The position numbers and the translations under genes are program-made. The notes below the pieces were generated by a model. That model worked only from the letters and a program-made list of their open reading frames with translations, ran no database searches and was not told the origin of the DNA. Below are positions 54,464 to 63,415 of a stretch of 64,000 nucleotides of DNA, one piece after another (the first letter of the stretch is position 1; each line of letters starts with the position of its first letter). This DNA is from a bacterium (GTDB lineage Bacteria; Bdellovibrionota; Bacteriovoracia; Bacteriovoracales; Bacteriovoracaceae). The stretch spans positions 1-64,000 of the forward strand of contig JAUHVL010000016.1 in the NCBI GenBank assembly GCA_030425045.1, given 5' to 3'.

Positions 54464-54865
54464 ATGGCCTTAAAAGCTAGTATGAAAATTCTTTTAGTTT
54501 GTGAAAATGCAGGTAAGCGCCAAACAAATCGTGGAATGCTGAGAAAAATTGGATTTAAAAATGTCGTTGAAGCAGCAGATGGTGAGAAGGCCCTCGCTAT
54601 AATTAAAGAGTCAGCTGGAGAGGAACCTGTAGGCCTTATGATTATCGATGCAGAACTTCCAAAGCTAAGTGGGTTGGAGGTTGTAAAAGCCGTAAGGGCC
54701 GATGCGGCCATTTCCAAAACAAGAATTCTCTTTGTCCTTGCTGAAGCTGATCAAAAGCTGGTTGTCGAAGCTGCCCAAGCACGTGTGAATGAGATTATTG
54801 TTTCACCATTTTCTTCCAATGGGATTATGGAAAAAATTGGTAAAATCTTCGGGCAGAATAAGTAA
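54464..54865 (+). CDS. single-domain response regulator, partly degenerate
   Basis: The 133-residue protein is one CheY-type receiver. The phosphoacceptor aspartate is present in MIIDAELPKLSGLEVV (about residue 66). Two other conserved sites are altered: the acidic pair near the N-terminus reads VCEN, and the lysine-proline of the last loop reads VSPF. Phosphorylation may be weak, or the protein may work as a fixed-state partner. There is no output domain. GGAGAGACC upstream is a good ribosome site. It closes the operon with the HD-GYP protein and ends 11 bases before a convergent gene. Confidence 0.88.
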   Translation: MALKASMKILLVCENAGKRQTNRGMLRKIGFKNVVEAADGEKALAIIKESAGEEPVGLMIIDAELPKLSGLEVVKAVRADAAISKTRILFVLAEADQKLVVEAAQARVNEIIVSPFSSNGIMEKIGKIFGQNK

Positions 54866-54876
54866 TAGTTTTTTAC

Positions 54877-56376
54877 CTATACTATCGGCTGAAAGTGTAC
54901 ATAGCTATCTAAGTCAGTACCAAAGGGTTGCTCTGGAAATAACGTCCCAAATTGACCGAGATTATTATTTAACGCCATATAGTTTAAGATTACCCAATAA
55001 GCTAAATTTGTCGCTGAGTTGGCAACGAGGTTGGCAGCGGAATCAACACGTCCATTCATCATATAATGACCAAGTTGATGGCCAAGAGGAGTAAGTTGAG
55101 CTCTTCCATTTGGATTATAGACGAGGATTAATGCTGCTGAGGTTGTACCTGAATCACCACGCCAAACCCCTTTTCCTCTTCCATCAGCACTATTGTCGAG
55201 TTGTCCGTCAGAGCGAACACTTCCATCACTAAAAGTATAAAAAACCAGAGGTTGATTTTTTCTATGGGCATATTCTATCGCTGCCCCCATGGCAACACCT
55301 GCTTCAAAGTCACGAACCTCACCCGTAGCTCGACTGCCATTATGGTAGTCATAACCACCAAAGGTCATCACTCCTGCACCAACATATCCATTAACAATTG
55401 CTTTAGCATAAGTTGCAGCTTGGTTAAATTTTCGATTACCAGAAATATCACCGACATTGAAAATGGCGTTATTGCCAGCAACTAAGTCATTATCACTCAT
55501 GACATCTAGTGCAGCAGGATCAGAAAAGGCAACAATGGTATCAGTTGCACCTTTATAACCACATTTTAATAAATCTTTTTTAACCTGTGCTTCTTGAACT
55601 TTGTTGAGGTTAGTATTACTAAGATTTGCAATTCTTCTAAAAACACTCGCCGCTGAGGCGGCACCTATTTCTTGGGCCATGGTTCCAAGATCGATTGTTC
55701 CTGTTAATTGTCTGTAGTTTGAAATAAGAGCAGGTCTCCATTCGTCATTGATAAAATTCGTTGGAGACATGGAGCGTCCACCTGAAACAGAGTTACTTGT
55801 TCCGGCAAGTCTCGAAATGGCCCCTTCTGCACCTGCTTTAGCGATTCCATAAAGAGGGCTTTGAGTATTATTTTGAGTATCGTTAGCTAAACGACAACAA
55901 GCAATCGCCCCATTTACTCGAGCAAGAGCAGCAGCCGATGCCTTTGATTTTATACCTCTTAGAAAAGCACTATCTCCATGAAAGATAATTCCTAATTCGT
56001 TATTGGTATTGGTTGAAGTATTAGGAGCAAAGCCAAGGTAAGTATAACCCTCGGGTGAGAGCGCATCCATTTGTCCATTAGGCCCACCAACCATAACATT
56101 ACCACCAGCTATATTTGCTCCACCGGCCAGATCTAATCCGATAAAGGGAATCTTTGGATTTAAGGATTTACTTGAACAATTCATCTGTTGAGCTAGAACT
56201 TCTTTAGAGAGTGAGCCCAACAGTGAAGGGATCATCATCATGCCAACGCCATTTAAAAAACCTTGAGAAATTAATTCTCTTCTGGTCATATGTTTTGGGT
56301 TTTTATGTTTCCCATCGTTATGCAAAAGAGGGTCGTTTGCCCAAGGGAAAAGTTTTTTGATGTCTTTAATATCCAT
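54877..56376 (-). CDS. Tat-exported DUF1501-like protein
   Basis: The 499-residue protein starts with a 28-residue hydrophilic lead and then a twin-arginine signal (MTRRELISQGFLNGVGMMM, RR at about 31-32, cleavage near VLAQ). The body is Gly/Ala/Asn-rich and recalls DUF1501 proteins (alkaline-phosphatase-superfamily relatives common in Planctomycetes and other environmental bacteria): GLDLAGGANIAGGN, IFHGDSAFLRG, VMTFGGYDYHNG and VFYTFSDGSVRSDG. Tat export suggests that it folds, perhaps with a metal, before transport. It is the third gene of the haem/Calx-beta locus, 13 bases after the previous stop, with AGGAGAACG as ribosome site. Confidence 0.72.
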   Translation of the reverse strand: MDIKDIKKLFPWANDPLLHNDGKHKNPKHMTRRELISQGFLNGVGMMMIPSLLGSLSKEVLAQQMNCSSKSLNPKIPFIGLDLAGGANIAGGNVMVGGPNGQMDALSPEGYTYLGFAPNTSTNTNNELGIIFHGDSAFLRGIKSKASAAALARVNGAIACCRLANDTQNNTQSPLYGIAKAGAEGAISRLAGTSNSVSGGRSMSPTNFINDEWRPALISNYRQLTGTIDLGTMAQEIGAASAASVFRRIANLSNTNLNKVQEAQVKKDLLKCGYKGATDTIVAFSDPAALDVMSDNDLVAGNNAIFNVGDISGNRKFNQAATYAKAIVNGYVGAGVMTFGGYDYHNGSRATGEVRDFEAGVAMGAAIEYAHRKNQPLVFYTFSDGSVRSDGQLDNSADGRGKGVWRGDSGTTSAALILVYNPNGRAQLTPLGHQLGHYMMNGRVDSAANLVANSATNLAYWVILNYMALNNNLGQFGTLFPEQPFGTDLDSYVHFQPIV

Positions 56377-56389
56377 CTCGTTCTCCTAC

Positions 56390-59300
56390 TTACTTTAATA
56401 ATGCTGACGATGAAGATGTCGCAAGCATACATGATCCAACAAGGGTGTCTCTTACTGTTTTTCCTTGTCCGATCATATCTTGAATGAGTCCTTGAACTTC
56501 ACTATTCACTTCTGCCTGTGAAGGATTCGTGGTCACACTCGTATTAATTTTACTAGCAATGGCATTGGCCACTTGATTTCTGGTTGCTGTATTAAAAACA
56601 CTGGAAGCATTTCCAGATGTATTGATATTTGTTCCAAAGAAGTTATTTCTCCAAGTTGTATTGGCCACCATTTGCGAACAGTACTCATAGGTAAGTTTCG
56701 TTAAGTTAATCTGATGAGTTGTTGAGAAGGCATCAATACTATCCCCAATAGGAAGACCTTGTTTTACTTGATTGAAAATCATGGAAACTTGGTTATTATC
56801 TGTTGGAACACCTGTGAGGTTCGATAATGTTTGGTTAATTTCCATAAAATCTTTCGTACCAACTTGGTTAGAGGTTTCTCCAGGATTAAAAGCAATATTA
56901 TCGTTTTCATAGGGGTAAATAACAGGAGCTGAGATAACATTTGCCTGATTACCAAGCTGATCAAAACTTAAGGAGAAACGGTCGGACATGGCCCCTTGAT
57001 CAGCAGCAATGACCGGAGCACTTAGCATCAGGTCTTGATTATTAGAAACCATCCGATCAACGATTGCCCATGTTTGTCCTGAAATGGCCTTCGTGTCATT
57101 GACTAATACGTTTATCCCTTTGACTTGAACTGAAGAATTTAATCCCTTAAAGGTGAGGTCACTAAAAGTATATGTTTTTCCATCAATGGCCTCAATGGTG
57201 GCTTCAACTGTCGCTCCCGCATTTGTGTAAGGAGCGATATCAAAAACCAGAACAGTTTTTTCTGTATAGCCAGCATTAAAGTTTTGAAGAATCTGACTTT
57301 GGTTTAATGCTCTTCTGTGAACAGCGGCGAAGAAAATATCGCCTTTCCATACTCGATTACCAGAAGTTTCATTACAAAGAACAAAGTCATAATTTCTCTG
57401 CCAGTTTTCATTACCTTCATTTCCAAGAAGGCCTTTGATTTGACCATCGTAGAGTTTATCTCTTTCACCATCTGTAATTTCTCTACCATTGACAAAAAGT
57501 TTTCGTTCGCGACCATTAAACGTCATCACCACATGATTAACGGCAGGCCTCTCGTTAAAGATTTTTACCTGTGGTTCGTATGCTGGGTTAGATCCATTCC
57601 CACCATTTTCTTTTGTTCTGGCCCTAAAGTTTAAATAAGGTCCAACTTGTCCCATGGTAAAGTTTCGATTCCCCGTTCCACTAGAGTAGGTCATGATTCG
57701 AGAAGGTCCTTCTTGATCATCATTTTCAGCAATCACCCAAGCTTCTAGTGAAAACTGACCAGAAGAAGTAATAGCATTATAAAGCTTGTCAGGATTATTG
57801 TTTCTCGCCCAATGATTTCCGTTGGCCGGTGCTTTACATTTAATCCCTTGACCTCCAATCCATTCAACTTCACCGTTGATCGTTAAATTCATCGGCTCGC
57901 CAAAATTAGATTTATCCATGACCGTATTTCCAGTACCTTCTTTGAAATCCCACATGGCAATCACTTGGCTATTATAACGATTACCTGTCACACTTTGCCC
58001 ATCACCAAACGTTAGTTGGTTAGTTTTCAAGTTAGACACAGGGTTCGGTGTTGGAGTAGGGGTCGGGCTTGGAGTATTATTAAGCATGTCTGCCCATTTT
58101 TGAATCTCTTGCTGGATCATCATGGCATCGGCATTGGCATTACCAGACCAGGCGTTATGTCCCCCTTGAACTTTCGTCACGAGTCTTGAAGCCGCAGGAT
58201 TATTTAAATTTACTAAACCTAAATTCATCACGGTTGTATGGGCCTGATTGGGATCATCGTGAGAGTGATAAGGACTAATTGAAATTAATGTGCCGTTTGG
58301 TCTATGGCAGTTGAGACATCGACCAGTTGCTGGGTTTCTTAAAATATTATTGTAAACTGTATTGGTAAAGGCCATCACACTTGTCGGTGTTGGCGGAGTT
58401 GGTGTGGGTGTTGGAGTCGGCGTTGGCGTCGCTTGATCATCATTTTGAATCGTTAAAATAAACGCCGATGGAGTGGTAATTTGTACATTATTTCCACCAC
58501 TCAATGTGAGAATAAGAATCTCATCATTTTCAACAACGGTATCATTTGTAACTTGAATGGTAAGAGTACCTTCCATTTGACCCGCCGGGATCATCACTTG
58601 GTTTCCACTTGGGAAACTATAGTCAAGGTTATCAAGCCCATTATTACCTGAAGGAGTGAGGGTGAACGTTTGATTCATTGATGAGGTACGATCCATCATC
58701 ACTTTTAAGGCAACGGTTCCCACAGATTCACTAACCGTTTGATTGGCCTTATCGAGTCTCACATTTGGTGTCACGGGCATGTCGTTATCATTAATAGTGA
58801 GAGTGGCAACAGAAAAAGTACCTAGTGTCGCTCCTGAGAGATTTTGGAGCATAAACTGAACCGTTTCAGTACCTTCAACCGTATTATCATCTCTTATCTG
58901 GATAGGAATATTTACGCTCGTTTGTCCTGCGGCAATAGTGTAGTTTGTTTGTGCTAAAACATAATCACTTCCAGCTGCTGCACTTGAAACACTTGGTGAT
59001 ATTGAAAATGATATTGCCGATGAAGAGGTTTTATCAGCGGACACTTGAAAATTTATAGTCTGATTTCCTTCCGTCACGGTCATCATCGGTGAGCTAAATT
59101 GTATTTTAGGTGGAGTGTTTGGCGGTGGTGTTGTTGGGACATCAACATTTTCAATCAGTACTGTAAAGTAGGACTTATTTATATCAACACCATCAGAAAT
59201 CATTTCTAATTGTAAATAAAGTGATTCAAAATTATCTGTGACCTGATCACTGAGTGCTTGAATAAAGAGTGATTGTTTCACATCTCCGGAGTTAAAAGTG

Positions 59301-59650
59301 ACACTCTCAAGAGGGAGAACGTAGTCGACTGTATCTGTAGCAGATGAGAAGTACATTCTCTTGACACCGACAGTGATCGTTCTATCTGCAGGACGATCTA
59401 AGACGACATCAATATAGGTAAATTCTCCTTCTTTGAGCTCTTTGAGATTTTTATCAAATTTCACACTATAAGGAGTTACTTCTGGTGTAGGTGAAGGAGT
59501 TGGCTGCTGTTGTTGATCAATACCAACTTGATTAGCATCACTTGGTTCATCATATTTTTTCTTGTTTGAGGTTGGCTCTCCCGGCAAACAAGATGAAAGT
59601 AGGGCAACCAATGAATAAATTAAAATTTTACTAATTGTTTTATTTCTCAT
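56390..59650 (-). CDS. large lipoprotein with Calx-beta, c-haem and LamG-like domains
   Basis: The 1086-residue protein has a lipoprotein signal (LIYSLVALLSSC). After an acidic/proline tether come about three Calx-beta-like domains (about 60-165, 180-290, 295-405; e.g. VTEGNQTINFQVSADKT, DNDMPVTPNV). A Thr-Pro linker leads to a c-type haem motif, RCLNCHRPNG (about residue 443), with possible axial ligands just after. A second Thr-Pro linker leads to a LamG/concanavalin-like domain (about 560-790: IAMWDFKEGTGNTV, FSLEAWVIAEND, HVVMTFNGRERKLFVNG). The rest is unassigned. It is probably displayed on the cell surface as an adhesive cytochrome. It sits in the middle of a three-gene operon. Confidence 0.82.
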   Translation of the reverse strand: MRNKTISKILIYSLVALLSSCLPGEPTSNKKKYDEPSDANQVGIDQQQQPTPSPTPEVTPYSVKFDKNLKELKEGEFTYIDVVLDRPADRTITVGVKRMYFSSATDTVDYVLPLESVTFNSGDVKQSLFIQALSDQVTDNFESLYLQLEMISDGVDINKSYFTVLIENVDVPTTPPPNTPPKIQFSSPMMTVTEGNQTINFQVSADKTSSSAISFSISPSVSSAAAGSDYVLAQTNYTIAAGQTSVNIPIQIRDDNTVEGTETVQFMLQNLSGATLGTFSVATLTINDNDMPVTPNVRLDKANQTVSESVGTVALKVMMDRTSSMNQTFTLTPSGNNGLDNLDYSFPSGNQVMIPAGQMEGTLTIQVTNDTVVENDEILILTLSGGNNVQITTPSAFILTIQNDDQATPTPTPTPTPTPPTPTSVMAFTNTVYNNILRNPATGRCLNCHRPNGTLISISPYHSHDDPNQAHTTVMNLGLVNLNNPAASRLVTKVQGGHNAWSGNANADAMMIQQEIQKWADMLNNTPSPTPTPTPNPVSNLKTNQLTFGDGQSVTGNRYNSQVIAMWDFKEGTGNTVMDKSNFGEPMNLTINGEVEWIGGQGIKCKAPANGNHWARNNNPDKLYNAITSSGQFSLEAWVIAENDDQEGPSRIMTYSSGTGNRNFTMGQVGPYLNFRARTKENGGNGSNPAYEPQVKIFNERPAVNHVVMTFNGRERKLFVNGREITDGERDKLYDGQIKGLLGNEGNENWQRNYDFVLCNETSGNRVWKGDIFFAAVHRRALNQSQILQNFNAGYTEKTVLVFDIAPYTNAGATVEATIEAIDGKTYTFSDLTFKGLNSSVQVKGINVLVNDTKAISGQTWAIVDRMVSNNQDLMLSAPVIAADQGAMSDRFSLSFDQLGNQANVISAPVIYPYENDNIAFNPGETSNQVGTKDFMEINQTLSNLTGVPTDNNQVSMIFNQVKQGLPIGDSIDAFSTTHQINLTKLTYEYCSQMVANTTWRNNFFGTNINTSGNASSVFNTATRNQVANAIASKINTSVTTNPSQAEVNSEVQGLIQDMIGQGKTVRDTLVGSCMLATSSSSALLK

Positions 59651-59663
59651 GACCTTACTTCCG

Positions 59664-60845
59664 TTAGTTCATACAGCTGACGGCAACATCCGCCCACATA
59701 TTTTTAAAGTTATAATTTGACCCTTCAAAAGAAGTGGCAATATTTTCAATACTGGTTAAATCATTACTAGAAAGTTGCTTATCCGTTTTTAGGCATACTC
59801 TTTTATAAACTTGTTTAACGGCACACGAAGAAAATGCTCTCGTACCTGCAATTTCTCGTCCTAAACTTTTAGCACCGTTACCAAATGAGTACCCATAATC
59901 ACTATTCATTGAAATTCCACCACCGGTGGCCCTCCAACCTAAACTTGAATTTTGACCAACACGCCAAAAGTTAATCCAACGATCGTCAGATGTGACGTAG
60001 CCTTTTTTGAAGACATTATCGTTGATATGATATTTAGGTTGAACCTGACCGCTTGTATATTGGATTTGATTCGTCTCTTCATCCCACTCGTAATAAGCGT
60101 AAGCGCCAGCAATACCATCCATCCCCGCGTGGCAGCCAGCACAGTCTTGAGTAAAGGGATAATTACGAGAGACATCTTGGCGTACCATGGTTAATGGTCT
60201 TGAAATATCATGGACGGCCTCTAAGTCACGACAGAGATAATTGAGAAACATAAAACGAATCATTGCTCTGTTTGTACCGGCCGAGAAAAAAGCTTTGGCC
60301 GACTGACGGGTAGTAATAACTCCAGCGGTAGCACTAGCGGGTAGGTTCGATCCAGGAATACTTGATTGCGTTGTTCTAATCAGCTTCGACGGATCTGATA
60401 AGTCCACAGCATTATCTTCCATTTGCTGATAATGGTTGTTATCAGTTTGAGAGTAGGCAGGAAGTCCGAGGTTACCTGCTCCTATATAAAGAATGTCTGC
60501 AGAGAGTACTTGATTATAAGGAATATCGTCTCTCACCATGCCGATTAAAGTCGCGGTATAATCGTTTAAAGGATAGTACTTATTACTTTCTTCAGTTGCC
60601 CTTTGAATAAAGTGAGACCTCAGGGTTACGTTATAAAAGTCAGGATGATTCGTTAAAATCAAAGCCGCTTGTTTTCTTTGACCGCTCGTAATCAAGTTTT
60701 CTACTTCCTGAAACTTTGTGGGTGTCACTGCTGTTCCTAAAATACGATCCACCAAAAACTTTGTATCTTCTTTAGGTCCAGCTAACAGTTGAAAAGAAAA
60801 AATTAATAGAGCTATTAATCTGCACTTTCGTAAAATGATATACAT
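59664..60845 (-). CDS. secreted protein with one c-haem motif
   Basis: The 393-residue protein has a signal peptide (core LIALLIFSFQLLAG). A single CxxCH haem motif occurs in QDCAGCHAGMDGIAGAYAYYEW (about residue 234, quoted in part: DCAGCHAGMDG), preceded by FLNYLCRDLEAVHD, a layout like the DUF1592/PSD1 planctomycete cytochrome proteins that typically accompany DUF1501 proteins. Several cysteines sit near the C-terminus (SSCAVKQVYKRVCL). It is the first gene of the operon and has GGGGAAACC as ribosome site. Electron transfer or degradation of a polymer outside the cell is possible; the substrate is unknown. Confidence 0.72.
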   Translation of the reverse strand: MYIILRKCRLIALLIFSFQLLAGPKEDTKFLVDRILGTAVTPTKFQEVENLITSGQRKQAALILTNHPDFYNVTLRSHFIQRATEESNKYYPLNDYTATLIGMVRDDIPYNQVLSADILYIGAGNLGLPAYSQTDNNHYQQMEDNAVDLSDPSKLIRTTQSSIPGSNLPASATAGVITTRQSAKAFFSAGTNRAMIRFMFLNYLCRDLEAVHDISRPLTMVRQDVSRNYPFTQDCAGCHAGMDGIAGAYAYYEWDEETNQIQYTSGQVQPKYHINDNVFKKGYVTSDDRWINFWRVGQNSSLGWRATGGGISMNSDYGYSFGNGAKSLGREIAGTRAFSSCAVKQVYKRVCLKTDKQLSSNDLTSIENIATSFEGSNYNFKNMWADVAVSCMN

Positions 60846-60877
60846 AATGGTTTCCCCAAAAAACTAATCTCAATCTT

Positions 60878-60905
60878 TTTTCGGTAAACTTAGTGTTTTT
60901 CTATA
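60878..60905 (-). promoter_or_regulatory. possible sigma-28-like promoter of the haem/Calx-beta locus
   Basis: The minus strand has TATA, 16 nt, ACCGAAAA, a weak match to the signature at 5835 and 49321. The leader would be about 25 nt and holds the ribosome site. The rest of 60906-61077 shows only a short hairpin (around 61025-61048) and nothing else I can name. Confidence 0.3.
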
Positions 60906-61077
60906 CTTAAAAGCGCAAAATAGTATCATTGAAGCGAATCACTACAGAAAATCAGCAACCTAAAGCGCTCTCAGAGCAGATTCAAAGGAGAAAATTGCCA
61001 ACTTTTCTAGTCCGGTAAGAATGTAAAGGTTGAGGGTTCAACTTTTCAAGCGATCACAGAGAGTGTATTTCAACTAA

Positions 61078-61599
61078 ATGGAAAATTTAATTGGCCTTGG
61101 TGTGTGTCGAAAGGCACACGGAATTAAAGGGGCCGCTAATTTTTATAATCAGCATGTGCTTGGTAGTGATCTCTCTAAAGGCGATCAGGTTTTTCTTTTT
61201 CCTGAAAATGAAAATAGCTCTCTTCCTAAAACAGGCCAACTTTTTACAATTAGAAAAATTACCTACGGCCATAAAATCATGATTGAGGTTGATGGTATTC
61301 ATAATCGTAATGAGCTGGATGCCATTCTTCCTTTTGAAATCAAAATAGAAAGACCCGATTTACCTGAGGGAGAGTATTTGATTGAAGATCTTATCGGTTT
61401 TTCTGTTCTTTGTTCTCAATCAAAAAACGCTGTTGGTGTTATTGAGGGCGTTTATGACAATGGAGTTCAACAGGTTCTAGAGGTAAGAGGAGAAATTGAA
61501 ATTGATCTTCCTTTTGTTGAAAACTTTTTCCCCCATGTTTCACTTGAAAAAAAAGAAATAATGATGGTCGTTCCTGAAATTATCGAGGAAGAAAAGTGA
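61078..61599 (+). CDS. rimM: ribosome maturation factor RimM
   Basis: RimM assists 16S/30S head assembly. The 173-residue protein starts with LIGLGVCRKAHGIKGAANFYN, the typical RimM opening. It has a linker, then the PRC-barrel part with EYLIEDLIGFSVLC and a final DLPFVENFFPHVSLEKKEIMMVVPEI region (quoted in parts: FVENFFPHV). No rpsP gene precedes it, unlike the common rpsP-rimM-trmD order. No Shine-Dalgarno is visible at the ATG. The stop overlaps trmD by 4 bases. Confidence 0.94.
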   Translation: MENLIGLGVCRKAHGIKGAANFYNQHVLGSDLSKGDQVFLFPENENSSLPKTGQLFTIRKITYGHKIMIEVDGIHNRNELDAILPFEIKIERPDLPEGEYLIEDLIGFSVLCSQSKNAVGVIEGVYDNGVQQVLEVRGEIEIDLPFVENFFPHVSLEKKEIMMVVPEIIEEEK

Positions 61600-62321
61600 A
61601 AATTTGGATTATCGGATATTTCAAAGAATATTTTGATGCCTTTTCCAGCTGTGGTGTAATCGGCAAGGCTTTGAGAAAGGAAAGAGGTCAGGCCCCTGAG
61701 ATTAATTTTGTATCAGTATTAGACCATCTCCCAACGGGACATAAAGATGCCGATGATAGTCCCTATGGTGGTGGGGCTGGAATGGTTTTAAGGGCCGATA
61801 TTTTAAAAGATGTTCTCTACCGTGGAGTGATTATTCCAGGTGACTACGGTGATAATTGGAAGGAAAAACTTCACTTAATTCATCCTTCACCTCGAGGAGA
61901 ATATTGGAATCAAAATAAAGCTGAGCAATTACTTAATCATAAAAAAGATCTCGTCTATATTTGTGGTCGCTATGAGGGAATCGATGAGAGGTTTCTTGAA
62001 GCCTATATCGACGAATATATTAGTCTCGGTCCTTTTATCTTATCTGGGGCCGAAATTGCCATTATGGCCATGCTTGATTCAGCTCTTCGTTTAAGTCCTG
62101 GCGTTTTAGGTAATGAACAAAGCTTTCAAGATGAGTCATACCAAAACGATCTTTTAGAGTATGCTCACTATACAAAGCCTAGAGAGTTTGAGGGTAAAAA
62201 AGTGCCCGACATTTTATTATCCGGACACCATGAGAAGATTAAAAAATATCGTCAAGACTCAAAGCTTGAGCTGACGAAAAAGTTTCGTCCAGACTTACTT
62301 AAAGACATTCTGAAACAATAG
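61596..62321 (+). CDS. trmD: tRNA (guanine-N1-)-methyltransferase
   Basis: TrmD methylates G37 of tRNAs for Leu, Pro and Arg. The 241-residue protein has the SPOUT knot motifs: DDSPYGGGAGMVLRADI (about 47-64), LVYICGRYEGIDERF (about 124-138) and LSGAEIAIMAMLDS, plus LLSGHHEKI near the end. Length is normal. A GTG start overlaps the rimM stop. The last 23 bases overlap the convergent small secreted protein gene. Confidence 0.97.
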   Translation: MKIWIIGYFKEYFDAFSSCGVIGKALRKERGQAPEINFVSVLDHLPTGHKDADDSPYGGGAGMVLRADILKDVLYRGVIIPGDYGDNWKEKLHLIHPSPRGEYWNQNKAEQLLNHKKDLVYICGRYEGIDERFLEAYIDEYISLGPFILSGAEIAIMAMLDSALRLSPGVLGNEQSFQDESYQNDLLEYAHYTKPREFEGKKVPDILLSGHHEKIKKYRQDSKLELTKKFRPDLLKDILKQ

Positions 62322-62712
62322 TTTTCTTACAAAGATAATCTACAGGAATAAATGTTTTGTCCGCAGAAACACCAATAATTTTTGCAGGGAAAGTTGTGCC
62401 ATCATTATTTTTAATAGCTACTTTTCTGAAGGTAAGTTCTTCTTCAATTTTTGAAGGAGACTCAGCACAGCTAAACAATGTTCTTTTTTCAAGAAATGTT
62501 GCACTTCTTTGAGTTATTGAAAAATCGTTCAATTGAATTTTTTCGAGTTGTCCCGTGAATTCATTCATCGCTGTTACTTCAAGAAAGCGATCTCCCTCTA
62601 GTTGTAAATAAACCACATTCGCAGCAGGGTCTGAACATTCAGTAAAGCTTCCAATCTCAGCAGCATTCGTTTGGACTTGGAATAAAACGATCAGTGGTAA
62701 TAAAAATTTCAT
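62299..62712 (-). CDS. small secreted protein
   Basis: The 137-residue product has a signal peptide (MKFLLPLIVLFQVQTNA, cleavage before AEIGS) and an AGGAGAACC ribosome site. The mature domain is beta-rich with four cysteines (TECSDP, FSCAES, YLCKK, SECL at the C-terminus), likely two disulfides. No family recognised. It is convergent with trmD, which it overlaps by 23 bases, and divergent from the RNA methyltransferase gene. Confidence 0.65.
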   Translation of the reverse strand: MKFLLPLIVLFQVQTNAAEIGSFTECSDPAANVVYLQLEGDRFLEVTAMNEFTGQLEKIQLNDFSITQRSATFLEKRTLFSCAESPSKIEEELTFRKVAIKNNDGTTFPAKIIGVSADKTFIPVDYLCKKTIVSECL

Positions 62713-62781
62713 AAGGTTCTCCTGAATTGGTTGTTGCCGGAACTATAACTTAGAGGTAAAGATTCCACAAATGAGGTTAAA

Positions 62782-63360
62782 ATGAATTTGTACCTGGCCT
62801 TAGTCCATCATCCCATTAAGAATAAAAACGGTGAGTTAATTACCACTGCGGTCACGAATATGGACATCCATGATATTGGCCGTAGTTGCCGCACATTTGG
62901 TGTTGAAAATTACTTTATTGTTACACCAATTAAACCGCAACATGAGCTTGTTGGGCGTATTTTAGGTCACTGGGAGCAAGATAAGTCTGCTGCCTATAAC
63001 CCCGACCGTCAGGATGCTCTGTCCATTACAAGATTAGTAGATAGCGTCGAGGATGCAATTGCGCAAATAATTGAAAATACAGGGAAAAAGCCGATACTTG
63101 TGGCCACTGGAGCAAACTTCACTGAATTTAATCTCTTAGCAGAGAATCTTTGCGATGAGTTAAAAATTGACGAAGTGCCTGTTTTGCTGCTATTTGGTAC
63201 AGGCTGGGGACTTCACAGTCAGATACTAGAAAAGGTTGACTACTGCCTAAAACCTATAAGAGGATATTCTGATTATAATCACTTATCGGTTCGTTCTGCG
63301 GTGGCGATCTACTTAGATCGAATTGTGAGTCGAAAAAAATTAAGTAATAAAAGTTACTAA
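62782..63360 (+). CDS. SPOUT-class RNA methyltransferase between trmD and rplS
   Basis: The 192-residue protein matches the Methyltrn_RNA_4 type (SAM-dependent RNA methyltransferase, SPOUT fold) found beside trmD and rplS in many deltaproteobacteria and thermophiles. Features seen are LALVHHPIKNKNGE at the start, TTAVTNMDIHDIGRSCRTFGV (quoted in part: DIHDIGRSCRTFG), VPVLLLFGTGWGL and the knot region RGYSDYNHLSVRSAVAIYLDR. The exact RNA target is not known. It is likely cotranscribed with rplS 55 bases downstream. Confidence 0.85.
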   Translation: MNLYLALVHHPIKNKNGELITTAVTNMDIHDIGRSCRTFGVENYFIVTPIKPQHELVGRILGHWEQDKSAAYNPDRQDALSITRLVDSVEDAIAQIIENTGKKPILVATGANFTEFNLLAENLCDELKIDEVPVLLLFGTGWGLHSQILEKVDYCLKPIRGYSDYNHLSVRSAVAIYLDRIVSRKKLSNKSY

Positions 63361-63376
63361 CTTGTGACTTGTTAAA

Positions 63377-63391
63377 GACCCTATAGGGGTC
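63377..63391 (+). promoter_or_regulatory. leader hairpin before rplS
   Basis: GACCC, loop TATAG, GGGTC form a 5-bp GC-rich stem 25 bases before the rplS ATG. CTTG (63368-63371) and CAAG (63398-63401) could extend the structure around it. Autoregulatory L19 leaders are known in other phyla; a role here is inference. Confidence 0.3.
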
Positions 63392-63415
63392 CTCTGGCAA
63401 GACGAAGGGGAAAAA

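Noticed and set aside
58385-58430. Short tandem DNA repeat of GGTGTTGGAGT type
   Set aside because: It simply encodes the Thr-Pro linker of the Calx-beta lipoprotein.
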